Origin: JBJTIF01 sp046094825
Lineage (GTDB): Bacteria; Actinomycetota; UBA4738; HRBIN12
Assembly (NCBI GenBank): GCA_046094825.1
Contig: JBJTIF010000006.1
Location: 1-60,074 of the forward strand
DNA: 60,074 nt
Reading direction: 5' to 3'
In this document: positions 46,707-55,734 of the stretch, piece after piece
How the letters are laid out: every line of letters begins with the position of its first letter
Numbering within the stretch: position 1 is the first letter of the stretch
Position numbers and translations under genes: made by a program
Notes under the pieces: model-generated
What the model was told of the DNA's origin: nothing
The model's input: the letters and a program-made list of their open reading frames with translations, nothing else
The model's database searches: none

Positions 46707-48527
46707 ATGCGAGCCCTCCGCTCCCCGCGCGCCTTCGCGCGACTCGCGCTCACCACCGCGGGCCTCACCGTCGCGCTCTTCGCGGTCGGCGGACTCGTCC
46801 GGGGCACCGGGTCGGGGCTCGGGTGCTCCACGTGGCCGAAGTGCGAGCCGGACAGCTGGCTCCCGTCCCCGACGATCGAATCGTTCATCGAGTACGGGCA
46901 CCGGAGCGTCGCGGCGCTCGTGGGCCTCCTCATCGTGACGCAGGCGTGGGCCGCGTGGCGGTACCACCGCGGGGAGCGCATCCTCTTCCGCGCGGCGGTC
47001 GCCGCGCTGCCCCTCGTCCTCCTCCAGGGGTCGCTCGGCGGCGTCGTCGTCCACACCGAACTGAGCCCCTGGTGGCTCACCGGGCACTTCGCGGTCGGCA
47101 TGACCCTCCTCGCGACAGTCGTCGTCGGCGCCGTCGCATCGCGCCGGGCCGCCCGCGGGCGCGACGACGGACCTGCGCCGGCGGGCTTCGCGCGCCTCGC
47201 GCGCTGGAGCGCCGCCTCGGTGCTGCTTCTGCTGCTCGTCGGCACCTACGTCCGCGCGACGCGGTCGGGACTCGCCTTCCGCGACTGGCCGCTCATGGAT
47301 GGCCGCATCGTGCCCGCCCTCGGGGGACCGGGCGACGCGATGTTCCTCCACCGCGTCGTCGCGCTCGTCGCCTTCCTCCTCGTGCTCTGGACGTTCGTCC
47401 GCGCCATGGTCGCTCCGCGCGTGCCCGTCCTCGCCCGGCTCGCGGGCGCGGCGCTCGCGATCATGGTCGCGCAGGTGCTCGTCGGTGCCGCGCAGATCTG
47501 GACCCTCCTCAGCCCCTGGACCGTGACGCTCCACGTCGCGATGGCCGCCGCGATGTGGGCGGTCGCCGTCGCGCTCGCCGTCGTCGCCGCGGACATGCCC
47601 GCGACCGCGCCCGCCGTGGGCGACCCGGGTCGCCGGACGACGGCCTCCGCCGCGGACCGCATCACCGCCTACGTCCGACTCACGAAGCCGCGCATCATCG
47701 TGCTCCTGCTCATCACGACGGTCCCCGCGATGCTCCTCGCCGAGGGCGGCTTCCCGTCGATCTGGCTCATCCTCGCGACGCTCATCGGCGGCGCGATCGC
47801 GGCCGGAGCGGCGAACGCCGTGAACTGCTACCTCGACCGCGACATCGACGAGGTCATGCGCCGCACCCGCGGTCGCCCGCTCCCCTCGCACGAGCTCCCG
47901 CCCGAGCGCGCGCTCGCGTTCGGATACGTCCTCGCCGCCGTGTCGTTCGTCTTCCTCTCCGTGACCGTGAACGTCCTGTCGGCGGCGCTCGCGCTCTCCG
48001 CGATCGCCTACTACGTCTTCGTCTACACCCTCTGGCTGAAGCGATCGACGGTCCAGAACATCGTGATCGGCGGCGCGGCCGGGGCGATCCCCGCGCTCGT
48101 CGGCTGGGCGGCGGTCCGCGGCGAGGTCGGGCTCCCCGCCTGGATCCTCTTCGCGGTCGTGTTCCTGTGGACCCCGCCCCACTTCTGGGCGCTCGCGATG
48201 CGCTTCTCCGGCGACTACGCGGACGCCGGCGTGCCGATGCTGCCCGTCGTCCGCGGCCCGGAGGCGACCCGGCGGCAGATCGTCGTCTACACGCTCCTCA
48301 CGGTCGCCACGTCGCTGTTCCTGTGGCCGGTCGCGGGGACCGGGCTCCTCTACGTCGTCCCGGCGGTCGTCCTCGGTGGGATGTTCCTGCGCCACGCGAT
48401 CACGCTCTGGCGCGAGGGCGAGGGCGGCGACCCGATGCGCCTCTTCCGCTTCTCCCTCGTGTACCTCGCCGCGCTCTTCGCGGCCGTCGCGCTCGACAGC
48501 GTCGTCGCCGTCGGTCGCCTCGCCTGA
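46707..48527 (+). CDS. ctaAB: Fused haem A synthase (CtaA) and haem O synthase (CtaB)
   Basis: The 606-residue membrane protein joins two enzymes. Residues 1 to about 300 are CtaA-like with a Cys pair (Cys40/46), EYGHR (His65), His127, His215 and His276 as likely haem ligands in eight helices. Residues from about 318 are the UbiA-type farnesyltransferase with YVRLTKPRIIVLLLITTVPA and the Asp-rich NCYLDRDIDEVMRRTRGRP. Fusion would let haem O pass directly to the hydroxylase. Both active sites look complete. It supplies haem A to the oxidase encoded next door; it is convergent with tlpA. Confidence 0.93.
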   Translation: MRALRSPRAFARLALTTAGLTVALFAVGGLVRGTGSGLGCSTWPKCEPDSWLPSPTIESFIEYGHRSVAALVGLLIVTQAWAAWRYHRGERILFRAAVAALPLVLLQGSLGGVVVHTELSPWWLTGHFAVGMTLLATVVVGAVASRRAARGRDDGPAPAGFARLARWSAASVLLLLLVGTYVRATRSGLAFRDWPLMDGRIVPALGGPGDAMFLHRVVALVAFLLVLWTFVRAMVAPRVPVLARLAGAALAIMVAQVLVGAAQIWTLLSPWTVTLHVAMAAAMWAVAVALAVVAADMPATAPAVGDPGRRTTASAADRITAYVRLTKPRIIVLLLITTVPAMLLAEGGFPSIWLILATLIGGAIAAGAANAVNCYLDRDIDEVMRRTRGRPLPSHELPPERALAFGYVLAAVSFVFLSVTVNVLSAALALSAIAYYVFVYTLWLKRSTVQNIVIGGAAGAIPALVGWAAVRGEVGLPAWILFAVVFLWTPPHFWALAMRFSGDYADAGVPMLPVVRGPEATRRQIVVYTLLTVATSLFLWPVAGTGLLYVVPAVVLGGMFLRHAITLWREGEGGDPMRLFRFSLVYLAALFAAVALDSVVAVGRLA

Positions 48528-48548
48528 TCCGGAGCGCTCCCTCGGGCG

Positions 48549-49076
48549 CTACCCCGGTTCGGACGCCTGCCGGATGAGGTCCTCGAGCGTCTCGCGGTCG
48601 ATCTCGCCGATCACCCGGAAGCGGAGGTCTCCGTCCGCGTCCGACACGAACGTCGCGGGCAGGTACGGCACCGCGAACGCGAAGGCGAGCGTCCCGGAAG
48701 GATCGGACACGCTCGGGTACGCGACGGCGAACTCCTCGAGGTAGGCGGCGGCGGCCGCGGCGTCGTCGCGGTAGTTCACGCCGACGAAGGCGGCATCGCC
48801 CTGCGCCGCGACCTCGGAGAGCACGGGCTGCTCGCGACGGCACGGCCCGCACCACGTCGCCCAGAAGTTCACGACCGTCACACGGCCGGCGATCGTCGGC
48901 AGGGACCCACCGCCGACGACCTCCCCCGCGAGGTCCGGGAGCGGGCCCGACGTCGGCACCGCGTTGCCGGCGGGATCGTCGGTCACCGCTGCGCCGCAGC
49001 CGGCGAGCGCGAGGACGAGGACGAACGCCGCGGCGACGCGGAGCGGGGTCAGGCGGCTGCGGCGGGGGTCGGTCAC
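48549..49076 (-). CDS. TlpA/ResA-like thioredoxin lipoprotein
   Basis: The 175-residue protein has a signal with lipobox VLALAGCGAA and a thioredoxin fold with the redox motif in FWATWCGPCRREQPVL and a cis-Pro loop VPYLPATFV. Such membrane-anchored proteins reduce apocytochrome c cysteines or the copper site of oxidase subunit II. GTG 49076 lies three bases after the cupredoxin gene. The position at the end of the oxidase operon favours oxidase or cytochrome assembly. Confidence 0.88.
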   Translation of the reverse strand: MTDPRRSRLTPLRVAAAFVLVLALAGCGAAVTDDPAGNAVPTSGPLPDLAGEVVGGGSLPTIAGRVTVVNFWATWCGPCRREQPVLSEVAAQGDAAFVGVNYRDDAAAAAAYLEEFAVAYPSVSDPSGTLAFAFAVPYLPATFVSDADGDLRFRVIGEIDRETLEDLIRQASEPG

Positions 49077-49078
49077 CG

Positions 49079-49981
49079 TCAGGTGACGCGGACCTCGCCC
49101 GCCATCGTCGGGTGCACGTCGCAGTGGAAGTAGTACGTGCCCGCCGGGAGCGGCGGGATCACGTACTCGGCGATCGCGGGCCCGGTCACGAGCTCGGCCT
49201 TGTAGAGCTGCTCCGAGAGGGTCTCGTCGGTGTAGACGCTGATGTTGTGCGGCACGCCCGCGTCCTGGTTGTCCATCCGCACGATCGTCGCGGTCTCCGC
49301 CGCGAGCTCGATCACGTCGGTATCGAACGCGAGCCCCATCGCGACGACCGTCGGCCCTTCGACGGCCTCCCCCGCGCCGGCCGCCGCCTCGATCGTCCCG
49401 ACCATCGTCGGGTGGACGAGGCAGTTGAAGTAGTACGTGGCTGCCGCGAGCGCCGGGACCTCGTACGTGATCTGCGCGGGACCGGTGACGAGCTCGCCCT
49501 GGAAGAGCGGCTCCCCGGAGAAGTCCTCGGCCTCGAAGATCTCGACGTTGTGCTGGATGCCGGGGTCCTGGTTGTCGAACTCGATCGCGAACGGCGCATC
49601 GGCGGGGACGCGGAGCGCATCCGTCGTGAACGCGATGTCCTTCGCCGCGAGCACGACCGTGACCGCGGGACCCTCGGGCCCCTCCTCCGCGCCCTTCGCC
49701 GCGAGCAGGAGCGCCGCACCGCCCGCGAGCATCGCGACGCCGGCGACCGCCCCGACCATCGAGGCGACGGTCGACGCGCGGACCTGCGGACGGCTGGCCG
49801 CGACCGCGGCCACGACGACGACCGCCGCGGCGACGACGAGCGCGACGAGGGTCGCGGCCGAGTGGGTCACGGACAGGAGGATCTGCGCGAACCCGACCAT
49901 GACGAGCGCGAGCACGACGAGGAGGCCGAGCGGCAGGAGGATGGGCAGCAGGAACCGATCGCGGACCGGACGGTCGCTCAC
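49079..49981 (-). CDS. Membrane protein with two tandem cupredoxin domains
   Basis: The 300-residue protein has about three N-terminal hydrophobic helices (residues 10-95). Two repeats of a cupredoxin domain follow. Each has a first His (IQHNVEIF and VPHNISVY) and a late Cys-His-Met set (YFNCLVHPTM and YFHCDVHPTM), the type 1 copper ligands. It would hold two blue-copper centres outside the membrane and could carry electrons from the b-type complex to the oxidase, or bring copper for assembly. I know single cupredoxins in such operons; this tandem membrane-bound form is less usual. Confidence 0.85.
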   Translation of the reverse strand: MSDRPVRDRFLLPILLPLGLLVVLALVMVGFAQILLSVTHSAATLVALVVAAAVVVVAAVAASRPQVRASTVASMVGAVAGVAMLAGGAALLLAAKGAEEGPEGPAVTVVLAAKDIAFTTDALRVPADAPFAIEFDNQDPGIQHNVEIFEAEDFSGEPLFQGELVTGPAQITYEVPALAAATYYFNCLVHPTMVGTIEAAAGAGEAVEGPTVVAMGLAFDTDVIELAAETATIVRMDNQDAGVPHNISVYTDETLSEQLYKAELVTGPAIAEYVIPPLPAGTYYFHCDVHPTMAGEVRVT

Positions 49982-50814
49982 TCACGCACCTCCAGGTGGA
50001 GTTCCCGCTCGAGCCGCGCCATCGCGATCGCGTCCCAGCCCTCGCGCTCCTCGCGCGCGTGCCAGCGGAAGAAGATCGCGGCGATCACGACCCAGAGGAT
50101 GAGGCCTCCGATGATCTTCATCTGGAGCCCCGCGAGGAGTTGATCCTCGAGCGGGCCGATCCCCCAGATGCGGGGGAAGGTGCCGTAGACCGGGTACAGG
50201 AGCGTGTGCCCGAACGTGAGGAACGACGCCGGGATCGTCGGCGCGAGCGACTGGAGGAACAGGTAGAGCATCTGCCCGGGCGGGCTGAGCGAGGGCAGCT
50301 CCGGGAGCGGCGACATGACCGGCCACCACATCGCGAGCGCCGAGGCGACGATGAGGACGTGGAGGGCGAGGTGGATCGGCTCCGAGGCGACCGACCGGGC
50401 GACGACCTCCGGCCAGTGCGTGAAGAGGAAGACCCCGTTGAAGAACACGAGCGCGACGAGCGGCCGCGTCACGAATCGGAAGACCTGCCGGACACCGGGC
50501 CGACGGAACGCCGCCCGGAGCATCCACGGCGGGGTTCCCGAGACGAGGAGCGGGGCGGCGACGAGCGTGAAGAGCATGTGCTGCACCATGTGCATCGAGT
50601 AGAGGTAGCCCTCGGCGAGGTCGTGGACCGGCCAGTCGGCGCCGACGAAGAGCACGGCCATCCCTCCGGAGAAGAGCTTCGCGCGCCGCGCCCAGGTGGG
50701 GTCCTCGCCGGGGAAGCGGCGCGCGTGCCGCCGCACCGCGAACAGGTAGCCCGCCCAGATGCCACCGAGGAGCGCCCAGACGTCGAGGTGCACGTGCCAG
50801 GGGGGCAGGACCAT
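49978..50814 (-). CDS. ctaG: CtaG (caa3-type) copper/oxidase assembly membrane protein
   Basis: The 278-residue, seven-helix protein carries HDLAEGYLYSMHMVQHMLFT and FLTFGHTLLYPVYGTFPRIW, the caa3_CtaG family signature of Bacillus and actinobacteria. His and Met residues around residues 75-95 may bind copper. It is needed for caa3 oxidase assembly in Bacillus. It overlaps both neighbours by a few bases. Confidence 0.9.
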   Translation of the reverse strand: MVLPPWHVHLDVWALLGGIWAGYLFAVRRHARRFPGEDPTWARRAKLFSGGMAVLFVGADWPVHDLAEGYLYSMHMVQHMLFTLVAAPLLVSGTPPWMLRAAFRRPGVRQVFRFVTRPLVALVFFNGVFLFTHWPEVVARSVASEPIHLALHVLIVASALAMWWPVMSPLPELPSLSPPGQMLYLFLQSLAPTIPASFLTFGHTLLYPVYGTFPRIWGIGPLEDQLLAGLQMKIIGGLILWVVIAAIFFRWHAREEREGWDAIAMARLERELHLEVRE

Positions 50815-51146
50815 CAGGCGCCCCCGCCGCCGAACACCCCGAACGTGAGGAGCACGATCACGTAGAGCGTGACCGCCCCCGCGATCCCGAGCATGAGGAA
50901 CCGTGAGTACGTGCGGCTCTCGAAGCGCAGGTGCATGAACCAGAGCACGACGAGGGCGAACTTCACGATCGCGAAGAGGAACAGGAGCGGCACGAGGAAC
51001 GCCTCGAGCGCCGGCACGTAGTAGACGGCCACCTCGAGCGCCGTGACGACGGCGAGGATGAGCGCGATCCGGATGTACTCGCGCGGGCTCGGGTGGGAAT
51101 CCCGTGCCCGGCGGAGCGTCGGCGTCGCGGAGGGGGCGTCGGCCAT
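50814..51146 (-). CDS. ctaF: Cytochrome c oxidase subunit IV (CtaF-like)
   Basis: The 110-residue protein has three helices with VTALEVAVYYVPALEAFLVP and FALVVLWFMHLRFESRTY, as in bacterial oxidase subunit IV (COX4_pro/CtaF). It is structural and helps assembly. ATG 51146 overlaps the subunit III stop by one base. Confidence 0.9.
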   Translation of the reverse strand: MADAPSATPTLRRARDSHPSPREYIRIALILAVVTALEVAVYYVPALEAFLVPLLFLFAIVKFALVVLWFMHLRFESRTYSRFLMLGIAGAVTLYVIVLLTFGVFGGGGA

Positions 51147-51751
51147 CAGGGGATCAGGTAGACGACCGTGAAGATCACGATCCACACGACGTCGACGAAG
51201 TGCCAGTAGAGGCCGACGAGCTCCACGGTCTCGGTCCCGGTGTGATCGGTGCGCAGCCCACCGGTGAACGTGAGCCCGAAGAGCGAGAGGAGCATGAGGA
51301 TGCCGATCGCGACGTGGGCACCGTGGAACCCGGTGAGGACGAAGAACGTCGTCCCGAAGAGGTTCGTCGACAGGGTGAGGCCCTCACGGACGAACGTCGC
51401 GAACTCGTAGATCTGGCCGCCGACGAACGTCACCCCGAGGAGGCCGGTCGCGAGGAGCCACACGCGGAGCTGGCCGAGGTCACGACGCTGCGCGGCGGAG
51501 AGCGCGAGGACCATCGTGAGCGAACTCGCGAGGAGGACGAACGAGCTCACCGAGGTGTACGGGATGTCGAAGACGTCCTCGGGGTACGGGCCGACCGTGC
51601 TCGCCCCGCGGTAGAGGATGTACGTCGAGATGAGCGCCCCGAACAGCAGGACGTCGGAGGCGAGGAACAGCCACATCGCGAGCTTGCGGTTCGGCAGCCC
51701 CGTCGAGGTCTGCTCGCCGTGGACCGGCGCGTCGAGCGAGGCGTCCGCCAC
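51146..51751 (-). CDS. ctaE: Cytochrome c oxidase subunit III
   Basis: The 201-residue, five-helix protein has KLAMWLFLASDVLLFGALIS, TGFHGAHVAIGILML and LYWHFVDVVWIVIFTVVYL. The short five-helix form is usual in caa3 oxidases of Gram-positives. It starts with GTG nine bases after subunit I. Confidence 0.93.
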   Translation of the reverse strand: MADASLDAPVHGEQTSTGLPNRKLAMWLFLASDVLLFGALISTYILYRGASTVGPYPEDVFDIPYTSVSSFVLLASSLTMVLALSAAQRRDLGQLRVWLLATGLLGVTFVGGQIYEFATFVREGLTLSTNLFGTTFFVLTGFHGAHVAIGILMLLSLFGLTFTGGLRTDHTGTETVELVGLYWHFVDVVWIVIFTVVYLIP

Positions 51752-51760
51752 GATCCCCTC

Positions 51761-53629
51761 CTACTCCGCCGAGGGCTCGAGGGCCCACCCGTAGAGACCC
51801 GCGACGATCACGAGCCCTCCGACGATCGCGAGCCACCAGGCGCCCGGCAGCACGAGTCCGTACCCGAACGGCAGGAACCCGAGCGCGGAGACGAGCGGGA
51901 AGTACGAGGGCGACGGGAGGTGGATGCCGTGCCCGTCGTGGTGCGCGGGCGCGTCACCCGAGCCGCCCGCGGGGACGGGGACGACCGTGCCCTCCTTCGT
52001 CTCGGCGTACTTCCGGTGCCAGAACTCGTCGAGGGAGTGCACCGTCGGGATCTCGGCGAAGTTGTAGTCGGGCGGCGGCGAGGACGTCGTCCACTCGAGG
52101 GTCCGGGCGTCCCACGGGTCGGCGAGGGTGCCGCGGGGCTGGCGCATCGAGCGGAGCACGTTCGCGAGGAACACGAGGATCGAGACCGCGATCACGAACG
52201 ACCCGATGGTGGCGACGAGGTTCCAGAACCCGAGGTTCAGGGACGCCGGGTACGACTGGATCCGCCGCGGCATGCCCTCGAGCCCGAGGATGTGGAACGG
52301 CGCGAACGTGAGGTTGAACCCGACGAGCATGCTCCAGAAGTGCGCCTTGCCGATCCGTTCGTCGAGCATCCGTCCGAAGACCTTCGGCCACCAGAAGTAC
52401 ATGCCGCTGAACAGGCCGAAGATCGCGCCGCCGAAGAGCACGTAGTGGAAGTGCGCGACGATGTAGTACGTGTCCGTCTGCTGGTAGTCGGAGGGGACGA
52501 CCGCGTGCGTGACGCCCGAGAGCCCGCCGATCACGAACATCCCGACGAACCCGAGCGAGAACAGCATCGGCGTCGTGAGCCGCACGTCACCCTTCCAGAT
52601 CGTGCCGAGCCAGTTGAAGATCTTCACGCCGGTCGGGATCGCGATGATCATCGTCGAGACACCGAAGGCCGTGTTCGCGACGGGTCCGAGCCCGACGGCG
52701 AACATGTGGTGCGCCCACACGCCGAACCCGATGAACCCGATCGCGATGCCGCTGAAGACGACGAACTGGTAGCCGAAGAGCGGCTTGCGCGCGAACACCG
52801 GGAGGACCTCGGACACGATGCCCATCGCCGGCAGGATGAGGATGTAGACCTCGGGGTGCCCGAAGAGCCAGAACAGGTGCTGCCAGAGCACCGGGTCCCC
52901 GCCCGCGGCCGGGTCGAAGAAGTGCGTGCCGAACCGCCGGTCGAAGAGCATCTCGACGAGGCCGACCGTGATGATCGGCAGCGAGAACGCGAGCAGGAAC
53001 TGCACGACGAGCCCCATCCAGACGAACACCGGCATCCGGAACAGCGTCATGCCCGGCGCCCGCATGTTCAGGACGGTCACCGCGAGGTTCACCGCCGAGA
53101 CGGTCGAGGCGACACCGGCGATGAGGAGGCCGACGGAGTAGAACGTCATGCCCGGCGACAGGTCGAGCGTGGAGTTCGGCGCGTACCCGAACCACCCGCC
53201 GTTCGGCGCACCGCCGAGCAGGAAGCTCGAGTAGATGAAGATGCCGCCCGCGAGCCACACCCAGAAGCTGTACGCGTTCAGACGCGGGAACGCGACGTCG
53301 CGCGCGCCGATCATGAGCGGGATCAGGTAGTTCAGGAAGGCCGCGGAGAGCGGCATGACGACGAAGAACACCATCGTGATGCCGTGCATCGTGAAGATCT
53401 GGTTGTAGGTGTCGGGGTCGAGGACCGTCGCATCCGGCTGCGCGAGCTGGACGCGGATCAGGAGCGCCTCGATGCCCCCGACGAGGAAGAAGATGAAGGA
53501 CGCGATGCCGTAGAGGATCCCGATCTTCTTGTGGTCGACGGTCGTGAACCAACTCGCGAATCCCTCGGTCGCGGAGGGACGGCGGATCCACCTGCGGGTC
53601 GGGGCGGCAGGAACGGTCACGCTGGCCAT
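51761..53629 (-). CDS. ctaD: Cytochrome c oxidase subunit I
   Basis: The 622-residue protein has all six haem/copper His residues: the first in TMHGITMVF, GHPEVYILILP (CuB His plus cross-linked Tyr and helix VI Glu), VWAHHMF and the pair in YYIVAHFHYVLFGG. Helix VI Glu in FGHPEVY marks an A1-type pump. Beyond the core there are two extra C-terminal helices (from about residue 575), a soluble loop with a HHDGHG stretch and the end LYGWALEPSAE. It holds haem a, haem a3 and CuB. Confidence 0.96.
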   Translation of the reverse strand: MASVTVPAAPTRRWIRRPSATEGFASWFTTVDHKKIGILYGIASFIFFLVGGIEALLIRVQLAQPDATVLDPDTYNQIFTMHGITMVFFVVMPLSAAFLNYLIPLMIGARDVAFPRLNAYSFWVWLAGGIFIYSSFLLGGAPNGGWFGYAPNSTLDLSPGMTFYSVGLLIAGVASTVSAVNLAVTVLNMRAPGMTLFRMPVFVWMGLVVQFLLAFSLPIITVGLVEMLFDRRFGTHFFDPAAGGDPVLWQHLFWLFGHPEVYILILPAMGIVSEVLPVFARKPLFGYQFVVFSGIAIGFIGFGVWAHHMFAVGLGPVANTAFGVSTMIIAIPTGVKIFNWLGTIWKGDVRLTTPMLFSLGFVGMFVIGGLSGVTHAVVPSDYQQTDTYYIVAHFHYVLFGGAIFGLFSGMYFWWPKVFGRMLDERIGKAHFWSMLVGFNLTFAPFHILGLEGMPRRIQSYPASLNLGFWNLVATIGSFVIAVSILVFLANVLRSMRQPRGTLADPWDARTLEWTTSSPPPDYNFAEIPTVHSLDEFWHRKYAETKEGTVVPVPAGGSGDAPAHHDGHGIHLPSPSYFPLVSALGFLPFGYGLVLPGAWWLAIVGGLVIVAGLYGWALEPSAE

Positions 53630-53642
53630 CGGTCCTCCTCGA

Positions 53643-54746
53643 TCACTGCAGGGTCAGCAGGTACGCCGTGAGCGCCTCGATCTCATCGGGCGTGAGCCCG
53701 TAGTCGGGCATCCACGACCCCGCCTTCACGGCCGGCGGATTGTCGAGCCACTTGCGGAGGTTCTCGTCGTTCAGCTCGAGGATGCACCCCGCGAAGCAGT
53801 CGCGGCTCGCGAAGTGCGTGAGGTCGGGGCCGCCGTTCGCGACGAGCGGCTGGCCGTTCGCGGTCTCGAGCCCCTGGATCGCGTGGCAGGCGATGCACTG
53901 CCCGTTCAGGAAGAGCTGCGCTCCCGTCGCCGCGAGCGAGCCCTCGGCGGCGGTCACCGCGTCCTGCCGCTGCTCTGCGAGCCACCGCTCGTAGTCCTCG
54001 GCGGTGTGCACGACGACCCGGAAGCGCATGTACGCGTGGGACAGACCGCAGAACTCCTTGCACTGGCCGGAGTACGTGCCGGGCTCCGAACCCTCGAGGA
54101 GGAGCGTGTTCGCGCGCCCGGGCACGACGTCCTGCGTCCCCGCGAGCTCCGGGACCCAGAACGAGTGGATCACGTCGAACCCGACGCCCGCGGGCTGCGG
54201 TCCCTCCGCGCCGCCCGGCTGGCAGGGCGAGGCGACCGGCACCCCGCCGTACCCCGTGCCCGCCGCGCAGAGCGTGAGCAGGACCGGTCGATCCTCCGGG
54301 ATGTGGAGGACGTTCGCCGTGTTCACGCCGTCGCTCGGGTAGTCGAACTCCCACCAGAACTGGTGGCCGATCACGTTCACCTCGAGCGCGTTCGGCCCGG
54401 GGTCGCGCTTCAGGTCGAAGATCGTCGCGACGGTCGGGACCGCGACCCCGGCGAGGATGAGCGCCGGCAGGATCGTCCAGGCGATCTCGAGCCGCGTGTT
54501 GCCGTGGATCTGCGGCGGGATCACATCGCGGCCCTTGCGGTGGCGGAACCGCCAGGCGAAGTACACGAGGGCGACCTCGACGACGACGAAGATCACGCCG
54601 GCGATCGCGAAGACCGGGACCGAGAGGTCGTAGATGCTGCTCGCGTTCGGCCCGGCGGGCTCGAGGGCGCTCTGCCCGTTGTTCGCGCACGCGGCGAGGA
54701 CCGGCACGAGGGCAGCGAGCGCGGCGGAACGGCGGAGCGTGCGCAT
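53643..54746 (-). CDS. ctaC: Cytochrome c oxidase subunit II with fused cytochrome c (caa3 type)
   Basis: The 367-residue lipoprotein (lipobox LVPVLAACANN) has two helices and then a CuA domain with His in FDVIHSFWVPEL and CKEFCGLSHAYM. A C-terminal haem c domain has FLNGQCIACHAIQG and axial Met in KAGSWMPDYGL. It takes electrons through its own cytochrome c, the mark of caa3 enzymes. It heads the operon down to tlpA. It has a leader of about 35 bases with a -10 hexamer TAGCAT at 54792-54787. Confidence 0.95.
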   Translation of the reverse strand: MRTLRRSAALAALVPVLAACANNGQSALEPAGPNASSIYDLSVPVFAIAGVIFVVVEVALVYFAWRFRHRKGRDVIPPQIHGNTRLEIAWTILPALILAGVAVPTVATIFDLKRDPGPNALEVNVIGHQFWWEFDYPSDGVNTANVLHIPEDRPVLLTLCAAGTGYGGVPVASPCQPGGAEGPQPAGVGFDVIHSFWVPELAGTQDVVPGRANTLLLEGSEPGTYSGQCKEFCGLSHAYMRFRVVVHTAEDYERWLAEQRQDAVTAAEGSLAATGAQLFLNGQCIACHAIQGLETANGQPLVANGGPDLTHFASRDCFAGCILELNDENLRKWLDNPPAVKAGSWMPDYGLTPDEIEALTAYLLTLQ

Positions 54747-54838
54747 CGGACCCTTTCTGCCGAACCCCCCGGGCGGGGTGAGCGCGATGCTATCACCGTG
54801 CCTACGACCACCCGGAACACCCCGGGTCACGTGCGCGG
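54747..54838 (-). promoter_or_regulatory. Oxidase operon promoter and leader
   Basis: This 92 bp gap holds the -10 hexamer TAGCAT (54792-54787 on the minus strand), identical to that before menJ. The leader after it contains a short GC hairpin (CCCCGCCCGGGGGG) and an AAAGG ribosome site. No Rex-like palindrome is seen here. Confidence 0.5.
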
Positions 54839-55734
54839 TCACGAGACGCCCGCGTACGAGTGGAGCCCGACGACCCAGAGGTTCACGGCGTAGTAGGTGA
54901 TGAGCAGGGACACGAACCCCACGAGGGCGATGACCGCCGCGCGGCGGCCGCGCCAGCCCGAGGTCGTCCGCGCGTGGAGGTACCCCGCGTAGATCGTCCA
55001 GGTGACGAAGGACCAGGTCTCCTTCGGATCCCAGCCCCAGTACCGGCCCCAGGCGTCCTCGGCCCAGATCGCGCCGGAGATGACCCCGAAGGTCCACAGC
55101 GGGAAGGCGAAGGCGAACAGCCGGTACGCGAGTCCGTCGAGCGCCTGGGCCGAGGGCAACCGTCCACGGCGCGTGGCCTCGGCGTCGATCGCGGCGACGG
55201 CGTCGGCTTCGAAGTCCGGCGGCGCTCCCGGCGTTCCTGCCACAGGTAGAGGATCGTGACGATCCCGCCGAGCGCGAGGAGCGAGGACGACCAGATCATC
55301 GCGTTCACGTGGATCGTGCGCCAGTACGAGTCGAGCGCCGGGACGAGCGGCGCGGGGCCGACGTAGAGGAAGAGCACCGCGACCGCGAGCGTGAGGACCG
55401 CGAACCCGAGGACGAAGCCGCCGACGGTGCGGATGCCCGCCCGGTACTCGACGACGACGAGATAGGCGACGACGAGAAGAAACGCGAGCGAGAGCGAGTA
55501 CTCGTACATGTTGCCGATCGGGAGGCGCTCTGCCGCGAGGCCGCGCGCGACGAGCGTCACCGCGTGCGCGATCCCACCGACGACCGTCGCCGCGATGCTC
55601 AGGCGCCACGCGGTGACGCGACGGAAGGCGAGGAAGTGGAACGCGAGGAGCATGCCCGCGAGGTACGCGAAGAACGTGACGTTGAACGCGTCGTTCGAGA
55701 TGCGGGCCCAGGCCTGCGCGGCGGCGTCGAGCAT
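54839..55734 (-). CDS. ccsA: CcsA/ResC cytochrome c synthase subunit, split by a frameshift
   Basis: The first part starts at ATG 55734 and encodes six or so helices up to GGIVTILYLWQERRERR. The second part, in the -1 frame, starts near 55250-55215 with APPDFEADAVAAIDAEA and carries the tryptophan-rich haem-handling motif WGRYWGWDPKETWS. It ends HSYAGVS at 54839. Together they form one System II CcsA of about 298 residues. One base is missing (or a -1 slip is needed) in the linker. No classic slippery heptamer is visible, so a recent mutation or a sequence error is likely. It attaches haem to apocytochrome c outside the membrane together with ResB. Confidence 0.85.

Noticed and set aside
46695..48395. 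A 566-codon antisense frame over ctaAB
   Set aside because: The product is almost only Asp, Arg, Glu and Gly, the complement of a membrane protein. No ribosome site or motif is present.
48531..48540. GGAGCGCTCC between the convergent ctaAB and tlpA genes, as a terminator
   Set aside because: It is a perfect palindrome but has no loop and no following T run on either strand, so it does not form a standard terminator.
54747..54838. A Rex box before the oxidase operon
   Set aside because: I looked for TTGTGAA or TTCACAA and related palindromes and found none; only the -10 hexamer is shared with menJ.
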